Source: Hyphomicrobiales bacterium
GTDB lineage: Bacteria; Pseudomonadota; Alphaproteobacteria; Rhizobiales; Beijerinckiaceae
Direction of reading: 5' to 3'
Length of the DNA stretch: 64,000 bases
Assembly (NCBI GenBank): GCA_016716745.1
Contig: JADJVD010000004.1
Span: 248,001-312,000, forward strand
Shown here one piece after another: positions 29,346 through 39,208 of this stretch. Under the pieces are notes generated by a model. That model did not search any database and was not told the origin of the DNA. It saw only the letters and a program-made list of their open reading frames with translations. The translations under genes were made by a program, and so were the position numbers. Every line of letters starts with the position of its first letter. Position 1 is the first letter of the stretch.

Positions 29346-31322
29346 ATGTACGGCCTCATCGTCTTCCTTCCGCTTCTCGGCTTTCTGGTCGCGGGCATTT
29401 TCGGACGCCAGATCGGCGCGCGGGCGAGCGAACTCGTCACCACCTCCCTGCTGATCGTCTCGGCGATCTTGTCGTGGGTCGCCTTCGCGCAGGTCGGCTA
29501 CGGCGGGGCGCCGTTCAAGGTCGACGTCATCGGCACGTGGATGCGCTCGGGCCTCACCGACGTGCAGTGGGCGCTGCGCATCGACACGCTGACCGTCGTC
29601 ATGCTCGTCGTCGTCAACACTGTCTCGGCGCTCGTGCATGTGTATTCGATCGGCTACATGCACGAGGATCCCTCGCGGCCGCGCTTCTTCGCCTATCTGT
29701 CGCTGTTCACCTTCGCGATGCTGATGCTGGTGACGGCCGACAATCTGGTGCAGATGTTCTTCGGCTGGGAGGGCGTGGGCCTCGCCTCCTATCTGCTGAT
29801 CGGCTTCTGGTACGAGAAGCCGTCGGCCAATGCGGCGGCGATCAAGGCGTTCGTCGTCAACCGCGTCGGCGACTTCGGCTTCGCGCTCGGCATCTTCCTC
29901 ACCTTCGTGCTGACGAATTCGGTCACCTTCGACCAGGTGTTCGCGGCCGCGCCCGGCATGGCCGGCAAGTCGATCCACCTGTTCGGCATGGATGTCGACG
30001 CCTGGACGATGGCGTGCCTGCTGCTGTTCATGGGCGCGATGGGCAAGTCCGCGCAGTTCCTGCTGCACACCTGGCTGCCGGACGCGATGGAGGGCCCGAC
30101 GCCGGTCTCCGCCCTCATCCATGCGGCGACGATGGTGACGGCGGGCGTGTTCATGGTGGCGCGGCTGTCGCCGCTGTTCGAACTGTCGCCGACGGCGCTG
30201 ACGGTCGTCACCGTGATCGGCGCGACGACCGCGTTCTTCGCGGCGACGGTCGGCCTCGTGCAGAACGACATCAAGCGCGTCATCGCCTATTCGACCTGTT
30301 CGCAGCTCGGCTACATGTTCGTCGCGCTCGGGGTCGGGGCTTCTACGCGCGGCGATCTTCCACCTGTTCACGCACGCCTTCTTCAAGGCGCTGCTGTTCC
30401 TCGGCGCCGGCTCGGTGATCCACGCGATGCATCACGAGCAGGACATGCGCAACATGGGCGGCCTGCGCAAGAAGATCCCGTTCACCGCATGCGATGATGC
30501 TGATCGGCACGCTGGCGTCGGCATCCCGCACACCAGCTTCGGCTTCGCCGGCTTCTTCTCGAAGGACGCGATCATCGAGGCGGCCTACGCCTCGCATCGC
30601 CCCGGCGCCGTCTACGCCTTCCTGTGCGTGACGGGGGCGGCGCTGCTGACCTCGTTCTATTCCTGGCGCCTGATCTTCATGACCTTCTGGGGCGAGCGCC
30701 GCGTCGCGCATGCCGCGCATGGACATGACGACCACGCGCATGACGATCATGGTCACGACGACCATCACCATGCGCACGAGCCGCATGAGTCGCCGCGCGT
30801 GATGTTGACGCCGCTGGCGATCCTCGCCTTCGGGGCGGTCTTCGCGGGCCTTATCTTCGGCTACAAGTTCATCGGCTCGGGGATGGACGCGTTCTGGCGC
30901 GGCGCGCTAGGCGCCGGGCCGGACAATCACATCATGCACGACATGCACGACGTGCCGGCGTGGGTGAAGACGATCGCGTTCTGGATGATGTCGCTCGGCT
31001 TCGTGGCGGCGGTCTACATGTACATCGTCAATCCGGCGGCGCCGGCTCGGCTCGCCGAGCGCAATCCGATGCTCTACCGGTTCCTGCTCAACAAGTGGTA
31101 CTTCGACGAGCTCTACGACCTCATCTTCGTGCGGCCGGCCTTCTGGCTCGGCCGGCTGTTCTGGAAGGGCGGCGACGGGCGGGTCATCGACGGGCTCGGG
31201 CCCGACGGCATCTCCGCGCGCGTCGTGGACGTCACGCCGGGTCGTGCGGCTGCAGACCGGGCTACCTCTACCACTACGCCTTCGCCATGCTGATCGGCAT
31301 CGCGGCGTTCTCACCTGGCTGA
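29346..31322 (+). CDS. nuoL: NADH-quinone oxidoreductase subunit L, several indels in this assembly
   Basis: The distal proton-pumping subunit, related to Mrp antiporters. The first 330 residues are intact (FGWEGVGLASYLLIGFWY, LPDAMEGPTPVSALIHAATMV). After GYMFVALGVG one base is missing near 30340 and one near 30349; the frame recovers at IFHLFTHAFFKALLFLGAGS. At 30487-30516 the expected stretch between IPFT and GVGIPHTS is 9 nt short and shifted inside. Near 31237 the frame moves again (two bases missing or one extra), and at 31259-31261 one G is extra; it then reads GYLYHYAFAMLIGIAAF and meets TGA 31322. The soluble loop near residues 455-480 is a His/Asp-rich run. The true C-terminus seems lost together with the start of nuoM. 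Confidence 0.88.
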
Positions 31323-32799
31323 TCGTCCTTCCGCTCGTCGGCGTCCTGTTCATTCTCCTGCTGCGCGGCGACGACGAGGCGACGCGCGAGAATGCGCGCT
31401 GGGCGGCGCTGATCACGACGGTTGTCGTGTTCATCGTCTCGCTGATCGCCTGGGCGCGGTTCGACGCGTCGACGGCGGCGTTCCAGCTCGTCGAGGACAA
31501 GGCGTGGCTGGCGGCGGCATCGGCTACCAGCCTGGGCGTCGACGGCATCTCGATGCTGTTCGTGATCCTAACGACGTTCCTGATGCCGCTGTGCATAATG
31601 GCCAGTTGGGACTCGATCGAGACGCGCGTGAAGGAATACATGATCGCCTTCCTGGTGCTCGAGACGCTGATGATCGGCGTCTTCTGCGCGCTCGATCTGG
31701 TGCTGTTCTACGTGTTCTTCGAGGGCGGCCTGATCCCGATGTTCCTGATCATCGGCATCTGGGGCGGCAAGCGGCGCATCTATGCGAGCTTCAAGTTCTT
31801 CCTCTACACGTTGATCGGCTCGCTGCTGATGCTCGTCGCCATCATGGCGATGTACTGGACGGCGGGGACGACGGACATCGTCACGCTGCTCAACACCAAG
31901 TTCGGCGCGTCGATGCAGAAGTGGCTGTGGATCGGCTTCTTCGCGTCCTTCGCGGTGAAGATGCCGATGTGGCCGGTGCACACCTGGCTGCCGGACGCGC
32001 ACGTCGAGGCGCCGACGGCGGGCTCGGTAATCCTGGCCGCGATCCTGTTGAAGATGGGCGGCTACGGCTTCATGCGCTTCTCGCTGCCGATGTTCCCGGA
32101 CGCCTCGGCCTATTTCGCGCCGCTCGTCTATGCGCTGTCGATCATCGCCATCGTCTACACCTCGCTGGTCGCGCTGGTGCAGGAGGACATCAAGAAGCTG
32201 ATCGCCTACTCGTCGGTCGCGCATATGGGCTATGTGACGATGGGCCTGTTCGCGATGAACCCGCAGGGCGTGCAGGGCGCGATCTACCAGATGATCAGCC
32301 ACGGCCTCGTCTCGGGCGCGCTCTTCCTCTGCGTCGGCGTGATCTACGACCGCATGCATACGCGCGAGATCGCGGCCTATGGCGGCCTCGTCCAGCGCAT
32401 GCCGCTCTATGCCGTCGTCTTCATGCTGTTCACGATGGCGAATGTCGGTCTGCCGGGCACGTCCGGCTTCGTCGGCGAATTCCTGACGCTGCTCGGCGCC
32501 TTCCGCGCCAATGGCTGGGTGGCGCTGTTCGCCACATTCGGCGTCATCCTGTCGGCGGCCTATGCGCTCTACCTCTATCGCCGCGTGATCTTCGGCGTGC
32601 TCGACAAGCCGGCGCTCGCCGGAATCGAGGACCTGCACCGGCGCGAACTCATCCTGCTCGTGCCGCTCGGCCTGCTCGTCGTGTCTTCGGCGTGCATCCG
32701 CAACCGATCCTCGACGCCTGCGCCGCTTCCGTCGACCACCTCATCAAGAGCGCCGCCGCCGCCGTCTCGACGAAGACGGCGCTCGTCGGCGCCCTGTAA
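31310..32799 (+). CDS. nuoM: NADH-quinone oxidoreductase subunit M, start missing and one frameshift in this assembly
   Basis: A proton-pumping subunit with about 14 helices. The recognisable frame begins at LTWLIVLPLVGVLFILLLRG at 31310, inside the end of nuoL; no start codon or ribosome site precedes it, and family members have several more residues here, so the nuoL-nuoM junction appears deleted. The body is intact (FVFFEGGLIPMFLIIGIWGG, HTWLPDAHVEAPTAGSVILA). Near 32684 one T is missing (GTGTCTTCGGC for GTGTTCTTCGGC, VVFFGVHPQ), after which the tail PQPILDACAASVDHLI runs to TAA 32799. Confidence 0.88.
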
Positions 32800-32809
32800 G
32801 GCTTCGCTC

Positions 32810-34240
32810 ATGACCTCGCTCTCCGTCGCCCTTCATCACAGCCTGCCGGAGGTGGTTCTCGCCGTCGGCGTGCTGCTCATCGTGCTCTACGGGGCGCTGC
32901 GCGGCCGACCGACCGACGGGCTGGCGACGGAGCTGGCGATCGGAACGCTGGCGCTCGCCGGCGCGATCATCGTGATCGGCGGTCAGGACAATGGCGTCGT
33001 CTTTTCGGGCGCCTTCGTCAACGACGCCTTCGGCCGGTTCATGAAGCTGCTTGCGCTCGTCGGCTCCATCGCGACGCTGACGATGTCGCAGAACTTCCTG
33101 CGCCGCGAGGACATGGACAAGTTCGAGTTCCCGATCCTCATCCTTCTGTCGACGCTCGGCATGATGATGATGGTCTCGGCCAACGACCTGATCGCGCTCT
33201 ATCTCGGCCTCGAACTGAAGAGCCTGGCGCTCTACGTGGTCGCCGCGTTCAAGCGCGACAACGCCGGGCGACCGAGGCGGGCCTCAAGTATTTCGTCCTC
33301 GGCGCGCTTTCCTCCGGCATGCTGCTCTACGGATCGTCGCTGGTCTACGGCTTTACCGGCACGGTGTCGTTCCGCGGCGTCGCCGAGGCGGTGCATGGCC
33401 ATGCGACGGTCGGCGTGGCGGTCGGCCTCGCTTTCGTGCTGGCGGGCGTCGCCTTCAAGATCTCGGCCGTGCCGTTCCACATGTGGACGCCGGACGTCTA
33501 CGAAGGCGCGCCGACGCCGGTGACGGCCTTCTTCGCCTCGGCGCCGAAGATGGCGGCGATGGCGCTGCTGGTGCGCGTCATCATGACGGCGTTTCCGGGC
33601 ATCGTCGCGGATTGGCGGCCGATCATCGTGTTCCTGGCCATCGCCTCGATGGCGCTCGGATCCTTCGCCGCGATCGGACAGACCAACATCAAGCGACTGA
33701 TGGCGTATTCCTCCATCGGCCATATGGGCTTCGCGCTGGTGGGGCTTGCCGCCGGGTCGCAGTCCGGCGTCAAGGGCGTGGCGATCTACATGGCGATCTA
33801 TCTCGTCATGACGCTCGGAACGTTCGCGGCGATCCTGCTGATGCGGCGCGACAGCGGGCAGGTGGAGGACATCTCCGATCTCGCCGGTCTGGCGCGCAAC
33901 GACCGCGGCATGGCGTTCCTGATCGCGATGCTGATGTTCTCGCTGGCCGGCATCCCGCCGCTCGCGGGCTTCTTCGCCAAGTGGTACGTCTTCGCGGCGG
34001 CGGTAGAGGCCGGGCTCTATCCGCTCGCGGTTGTCGGCGTCGTGCTCAGCGTCGTCGGCGTTCTACTATCTGCGCATCGTCAAGATCATCTATTTCGACG
34101 AGCCGGCGCCGGCCTTCACCGGGCGCAGCCCGGCGGCGGCCTGGGTGCTGCTGGCGGCGGGCCTCCTGATCATCGTGTTCTCGATCTATCCGGCGCCGCT
34201 CGACGCCGCCGCGACGGTCGCCGCCAAGTCGCTGTTCTGA
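32810..34240 (+). CDS. nuoN: NADH-quinone oxidoreductase subunit N, two indels in this assembly
   Basis: The proton-pumping subunit next to NuoM. ATG 32810 opens MTSLSVALHHSLPEVVLAVG. One C is missing near 33265 (GCCGGGCG for GCCCGGGCG, DNARATEAG), and two bases (CG) are missing after 34060 (GGCGTTC for GGCGCGTTC, VVGAFYYLRI). The other conserved parts (VPFHMWTPDVYEGAPTPVTA, AYSSIGHMGFALVGLA, LAGFFAKWYVF) are in place. It is the last gene of the nuo operon; birA follows after 4 nt. Confidence 0.9.
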
Positions 34241-34244
34241 TCGC

Positions 34245-35027
34245 GTGCGGCTTGGCGAGATCGCCGCGTCGCAGGGGTTTGGCCTGCTGAGCTTCGACGC
34301 CGTCGGCTCCACCAACGACGCCTGCTTCGTGCAGGCGCGCGAGGGCGCGGATCGGTTGTGGATCGTCGCGGCGATCCAGACCGCGGGGCGGGGGCGCCGG
34401 GGCCGCGCCTGGGACTCGCCGTCCGGCAATCTGTTCGCGAGCGTGTTGCTGATCGATCCGGCGCCGATGGCGGTCGCCGCGCAGATCGGCTTCGTCGCCG
34501 CGCTCGCGCTGCATGACGCGGCGGGCGCGTGTCTGCCGGAGGGGCGGCGCGCAGAGCTGAGGCTGAAATGGCCGAACGATCTGCTGCTCGGCGGCGCAAA
34601 GCTCGCCGGCATCTTGGTCGAGTCGACGAACTTCGGCAGGCGGACGGCGGTCGTCGTCGGCTGCGGGCTGAATCTGACGAGCCATCCGCACGAGACGAGC
34701 TATGGGGCCACGAGCCTTGCGACGCAGTCCGGCGTCGCGCCGGTGTCGCGCGCGGACGCCTTCGCCGCCCTGTCGGACGCGATGGCGAACCGGCTTGCGC
34801 AATGGGGCCGGGGTCGCGATTTCGCCGCTGTCCGGCGCGATTGGCTGGCGCGCGCGGCCGGACTGGGCGAGACCGTGCGCGTGATCGGCGACGGCGCGCC
34901 GGTGGTCGGCAGGCTGCGCACGATGGACGATGACGGCCGCCTGATCGTCGACTGCGCCGACGGCGCGCGGCGCATCGAGGCGGGCGACGTGTTTCTGGCC
35001 GGCGCTCCCGCCGGCGCGAAAGGGTGA
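34245..35027 (+). CDS. birA: Biotin--[acetyl-CoA-carboxylase] ligase
   Basis: A 260-residue ligase that activates biotin to biotinyl-5'-AMP and attaches it to the BCCP lysine. The catalytic domain includes STNDAC, the biotin/ATP loop QTAGRGRRGRAWDSP, LKWPNDLLLGGAKLAGIL and GCGLNLTSHP; a small C-terminal domain follows. There is no N-terminal winged helix, so this is not the repressor form of BirA. GTG 34245 is the only sensible start, 4 nt after nuoN. Its stop lies 2 nt before the rnj ATG. birA after nuoN is a known order in alphaproteobacteria. Confidence 0.93.
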   Translation: MRLGEIAASQGFGLLSFDAVGSTNDACFVQAREGADRLWIVAAIQTAGRGRRGRAWDSPSGNLFASVLLIDPAPMAVAAQIGFVAALALHDAAGACLPEGRRAELRLKWPNDLLLGGAKLAGILVESTNFGRRTAVVVGCGLNLTSHPHETSYGATSLATQSGVAPVSRADAFAALSDAMANRLAQWGRGRDFAAVRRDWLARAAGLGETVRVIGDGAPVVGRLRTMDDDGRLIVDCADGARRIEAGDVFLAGAPAGAKG

Positions 35028-35029
35028 CG

Positions 35030-36700
35030 ATGACGCAGGACAAGAACGATCTCGTCTTCCTCGCGCTTGGCGGTCTCGGCGAGATCGGCATGAATTGCGC
35101 GCTGTATGGCTATGGTCCCCCGCACAAGCGCAAGTGGCTGATGGTCGATCTCGGCGTGTCCTTCGCGGGCCCCGAAATTCCGGGCGTCGATCTGGTGATG
35201 CCGGATCTCACCTTCGTCGACCGCATCCGCAAGGACATCGTCGGTCTCGTCATCACCCATGCGCACGAGGACCATATCGGCGCGCTCGCCGATCTGTGGC
35301 CGCGCCTCGGCTGTCCGGTCTACGCGACGCGCTTCGCCATCGGCCTCGCCGAAACGCGGCGGCTCGCCGAACCCGGCGCGCCGAAGATCCCGCTCAATTC
35401 CGTGCGGCCGGGCGAACGCATCGATCTGGCGCCGTTCGAGGTCGAATATGTCAACGTCGCCCATTCGATCCCTGAATCGAACGCGCTGGCGATCCGCACG
35501 CCGCTCGGGCTGATCGTGCATTCCGGCGACTGGAAGCTCGATCCGCAGCCGATCGTCGGCGATCCGACCGACGAGGCGCGGCTGCGCGCCCTTGGAGCCG
35601 AAGGCGTGCTCGCGCTCGTGTGCGACTCGACGAATATCCTGCGCGACGGCGAGAGCCCGTCGGAGGCGGATGTGGCGGCGACGCTGAAGACGCTGATCGC
35701 CGAGGCGACGGGGCGCGTCGTCGTCACCACCTTCGCCTCCAACGTTGCGCGCATCCGCGCCGTCGCCGCGGCTGCGGAGGCGGCGGGGCGGCAGGTCGTG
35801 TGCGTCGGGCGCGCGATGGAGCGCGTGTCGGATGTGGCGCGCGAATGCGGCTACCTGCCGGGCGTGCGCGACTTCCTGCCGCCGGACGCGTTCGACCGGC
35901 TGGCGCGCGACAAGGTGGTCGCCATCGCCACCGGCTCGCAAGGCGAGCCGCGCGCGGCGGTGGCGCGCATCGCGCTCGACGAGCACCCCGAAGTGTCGCT
36001 CGCGCCGGGAGACCGCGTGATCTTTTCCTCGCGCACGATTCCCGGCAACGAGAAGGCGGTCGGCCGCATCGTCAACAGCCTCATCGATCAGGGGATCGAG
36101 GTGATCACCGACCGCACGCATCTGGTGCATGTGTCGGGCCATCCGCGTCGCGGCGAGGTGGCGCGCATGTACGACTGGGTGAAGCCGGCGATCGCGCTGC
36201 CGGCGCATGGCGAGCCGCTGCATCTGGCCGAGCACCGCGCCTTCGCCGCCTCGCTCGGCGTGCGGCATGTGCTGCGCGCGCGCGACGGCGAGGTGGTCAG
36301 ATTCGCGCCGGGCGAGCCGGGCGTCGTCGACGAGGCGGCGAGCGGCCGGCTCTACAAGGACGGCGATCTGCTCGTCGCGGCGAGCGACGACATCGTTCGC
36401 CAGCGCCAGAAGCTCGCCTTCGCGGGGCTGGTTTCCGTCGCCATCGCGGTCTCGTCGAAGGGCGAGATGGCGGGCTCGCCCGACGTGACGTTCATTGGGC
36501 TGCCGCTGCGCGGCAAGTCGGGCGAGGCGATGGACGAGGTCATCGACAAGGCGGTGTTCCGCACCTTCGACTCGCTGCCGCGCCAGCGCCGGCGCGACGC
36601 GGACACGCTGTCGAGCGCGATCGAGCGGGCGGTGCGCGGCGCCGTCGGCGAGATATGGGGCAAGAAGCCCGTCGTGCATGTGATGATCGTCGAGGTGTGA
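35030..36700 (+). CDS. rnj: Ribonuclease J
   Basis: A 556-residue metallo-beta-lactamase/beta-CASP nuclease that matures and degrades RNA with 5'-exonuclease and endonuclease activity. The zinc site HAHEDHIGA (residues about 77-85) and the later HSGDWKLD are clear; beta-CASP motifs VVTTFASNVARIRAV and HLVHVSGHPRRGE follow, with a C-terminal domain. ATG 35030 has AAAGGGTG upstream; a GTG at 35024 overlaps the birA stop. It ends 19 nt from the convergent AsmA-like gene. Confidence 0.94.
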   Translation: MTQDKNDLVFLALGGLGEIGMNCALYGYGPPHKRKWLMVDLGVSFAGPEIPGVDLVMPDLTFVDRIRKDIVGLVITHAHEDHIGALADLWPRLGCPVYATRFAIGLAETRRLAEPGAPKIPLNSVRPGERIDLAPFEVEYVNVAHSIPESNALAIRTPLGLIVHSGDWKLDPQPIVGDPTDEARLRALGAEGVLALVCDSTNILRDGESPSEADVAATLKTLIAEATGRVVVTTFASNVARIRAVAAAAEAAGRQVVCVGRAMERVSDVARECGYLPGVRDFLPPDAFDRLARDKVVAIATGSQGEPRAAVARIALDEHPEVSLAPGDRVIFSSRTIPGNEKAVGRIVNSLIDQGIEVITDRTHLVHVSGHPRRGEVARMYDWVKPAIALPAHGEPLHLAEHRAFAASLGVRHVLRARDGEVVRFAPGEPGVVDEAASGRLYKDGDLLVAASDDIVRQRQKLAFAGLVSVAIAVSSKGEMAGSPDVTFIGLPLRGKSGEAMDEVIDKAVFRTFDSLPRQRRRDADTLSSAIERAVRGAVGEIWGKKPVVHVMIVEV

Positions 36701-36719
36701 CGATCCTCAGTCGCGCGCG

Positions 36720-38513
36720 TCAGCGGCCGCCGACCGCCGGCGGCGGGCCGCGGAATTCCGGCTCGGCGAGCACGGACGGGGCGGCCCAGGGCCCGGCCAG
36801 ATAGAACACGAAGGGCGGCGTCTCGCGTGCGCCGCTCTGCCGCGCCTCGACGCGAATCGACAGCGCGCGCTCGGGGATCGAGATCGCGCCGCCGAGGTCG
36901 GCGGTCGCGCCCGGCCCCGCGAGGACGCCCTGCTCGATGCGGGCCGCCCCGGCCGCGATGCGCAGAACGGCGGAGAGGCGGTCGAAGCCTGTGCGGGCGG
37001 CGGGGGCCAGCAAGGCGCCGGTCAGCTGCGCGCGGGCGCCGCGCCGCAGCGCCTGCTCCAGATCGAGCCCGCGCAGTTCGCCGTTGCGCAGGTCGAATTG
37101 TGCGCGGCCGGCGAGGCGGCCCGCCAGGTCCGCGGGCGTCGCGCCGGTCGCCTCGAAGCTCAACGATCCGCCGCCTTCGCCGGTGACGCGGCGCGCGCCC
37201 GTGAGCGCCTCGGACAGCGCGCCGAGATCGACGCGCGCGACCTGCGCGGTCCCGCGCGCCTCGACGCCGGCCCCGCTGCGCGTCACCGTCAGGCGGCCGC
37301 GCAGATCGCCGCCATATCCGGTCGCCTCGCTGATCGCGAATTCGGCGCGCCCGCGCTTCACGGAGATGGTGAGCGCCGTATCCGCGAGGGAGAGCGCGCC
37401 CCACTTCAGCTTCTCGGCAGACACGCGCAGATCGACCGAGCCGCGCCCGGCGGCGGGCAGGTCGATAGCGGTTTGGCTCCATGCGCCGTCGGGCTCGAAC
37501 AAGGGCTGCGCGCCGGAAAGCCAGCGCGCGAGGTCGAGCCTGGACGTGTCGAGCGTGCCCGACAGGGAGGGCGCGCCATCCTCGTAGCGCAGGCTGAGCA
37601 CGCCGTCGAAATCGGACTCGTCGAGTTCGATGCGCGTATCGCTCAGCGACAGGGCGCGCGCGCGCAGATTGACGTCGCAATCAAGCCGCAGCCTTTCCGC
37701 CGCTCCGGGCAGCGGCGGATCGAAGGTCGTCAGCCACAGCAGGCGGCGCAGCGAGGGCGAGGCGAGCGACAGGCGTCCGGCGAGGGACTCGCCGCGCTCG
37801 CCGCCAAGATGGCCGCCGAACTCCAGATCGATCGAGGGCGCATGCAGCTCGACGCGCATCGGGCTTTCGCCGCCGGCGAGCACGGTCGCCGGGGCGCCGA
37901 GCCAGGCGGACACGCGCGTCGCCTCCGCGCGCCAGCGAAACTCGGCGGCGACAGAGGCGGGGGCGTGGCGGCTGCGCCACCACAAGGTGGCGTCGAGTCC
38001 GTCGAGACGCTCGTCCAGCCCCGTCGACGGGCGTGCGACGCGCAGGCGGGCGTTGACCAGCGACAGCGCGGGGATCCAGCCTGCGCCGCCCGACACGGGA
38101 TTGGCGAGACGCAGGCGCCAGTCCGGCGCGTCCCGATCGAGATCGACGGCGATGTCGGCGTCGCGCACGACGAGCGCGGAGAGCGCGACGCGGCCGATCA
38201 GCAGATCGGCCCAGCGCAGCTCGGCGTCGATGGCGTCGGCGCGGCCGGACAAGCCGCCATTGGCGTCGCGAAAGGTCGGCGCCTCGATGCGCAGACGCGG
38301 CGTCGGGACGATGCGCAGCCCGACGCGGCGGGCGGTGAGTTCGAGGCCGGCGATCTCGCCGATCCGGCGCGTCAGCGCCTCGCGCGCGGCGGGCGAGGTC
38401 AGTTGCCTGACGGCCAGCCCCGCCCAAAGGCCGAGGGCCATCACGACGGCGAGCGCGATCGCCCAGATGCGTCCGGGTCGCCGCGTCGTCCGCGTGTCGT
38501 CTTCCTCGCTCAT
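36720..38513 (-). CDS. AsmA family protein
   Basis: A 597-residue protein anchored by one N-terminal helix (about 17-38, IWAIALAVVMALGLWAGLAV) with a long periplasmic beta-rich part. The N-terminal pattern (GLELTARRVGLRIVPTPRLR, then FRDANGGLSGRADAIDAEL) and the C-terminal repeat domain (DLRNGELRGLDLEQALRRG) are those of the AsmA/TamB-like lipid-transfer group, thought to move phospholipids toward the outer membrane. MSEEDD at 38513 is taken as start; an ATG at 38528 is 5 codons earlier. No operon partner is evident. Confidence 0.8.
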   Translation of the reverse strand: MSEEDDTRTTRRPGRIWAIALAVVMALGLWAGLAVRQLTSPAAREALTRRIGEIAGLELTARRVGLRIVPTPRLRIEAPTFRDANGGLSGRADAIDAELRWADLLIGRVALSALVVRDADIAVDLDRDAPDWRLRLANPVSGGAGWIPALSLVNARLRVARPSTGLDERLDGLDATLWWRSRHAPASVAAEFRWRAEATRVSAWLGAPATVLAGGESPMRVELHAPSIDLEFGGHLGGERGESLAGRLSLASPSLRRLLWLTTFDPPLPGAAERLRLDCDVNLRARALSLSDTRIELDESDFDGVLSLRYEDGAPSLSGTLDTSRLDLARWLSGAQPLFEPDGAWSQTAIDLPAAGRGSVDLRVSAEKLKWGALSLADTALTISVKRGRAEFAISEATGYGGDLRGRLTVTRSGAGVEARGTAQVARVDLGALSEALTGARRVTGEGGGSLSFEATGATPADLAGRLAGRAQFDLRNGELRGLDLEQALRRGARAQLTGALLAPAARTGFDRLSAVLRIAAGAARIEQGVLAGPGATADLGGAISIPERALSIRVEARQSGARETPPFVFYLAGPWAAPSVLAEPEFRGPPPAVGGR

Positions 38514-38571
38514 CGCTTGCCGCTGCAAAGCGGCGCGCGTCGGCCGCGCGCCGCCGGAGCCTGCGCGCCCG

Positions 38572-39208
38572 TCAGGCCAGCGCGACGGTGTAGTTGGCCT
38601 GCGTCTTCGCGCGGACCTCCGCCTCGGTTACGCCGGCGGCCAGTTCGATCAGGCGCATGCCCTTGTCGTCGATCTCGAACACCGCGAGATCGGTGATCAC
38701 CAAATCGACGACGCCGGCGCCGGTGAGCGGCAGGTTGCAGGCGTGCAGGAGCTTGGGCTCGTCCTTGGCGGTGTGCTCCATGACGATGACGACGCGCTTG
38801 ACGCCGGCGACGAGATCCATCGCGCCGCCCATGCCCTTCACCATCTTGCCCGGAATCATCCAGTTGGCGAGGTCGCCATTCTCGGCCACCTGCATGGCGC
38901 CGAGGATCGACAGGTCGATATGGCCGCCGCGGATCATCGCGAAGCTGTCGGCGCTCGAGAAGAAGCTCGACGTCGGCAGCGTCGGTGATCGTCTGCTTGC
39001 CGGCGTTGATGAGGTCGGCGTCCTCCTCGCCCTCGTAAGGGAAGGGGCCCATGCCGAGCATGCCGTTCTCGGACTGCAACTGCACCGTCATGCCGTCGGG
39101 AATATAGTTGGCGACGAGCGTGGGAATGCCAATGCCGAGATTGACGTAGAAACCGTCGCGCAGCTCCCTGGCGGCGCGGGCGGCCATCTGTTCGCGGGTC
39201 CAGGCCAT
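38572..39208 (-). CDS. CoA transferase subunit B, one-base insertion in this assembly
   Basis: Subunit B of a 3-oxoacid (succinyl-CoA:acetoacetate) or 3-oxoadipate CoA-transferase. The N-terminal part has GIGIPTLVANYI and the catalytic Glu in QSENGMLGMGP; the C-terminal part has MIRGGHIDLSILGAMQV and NWMIPGKMVKGMGGAMDLV. The frame is shifted near 38980, where one base too many separates KQTITD from LPTSSFFSSADSF. Removing it gives about 211 residues, a normal length. The start overlaps the subunit A stop by one base, so the two are co-translated. Substrate choice between acetoacetate and oxoadipate cannot be made firmly; the sequence style favours succinyl-CoA:3-ketoacid transferase (ScoB). 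Confidence 0.88.
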
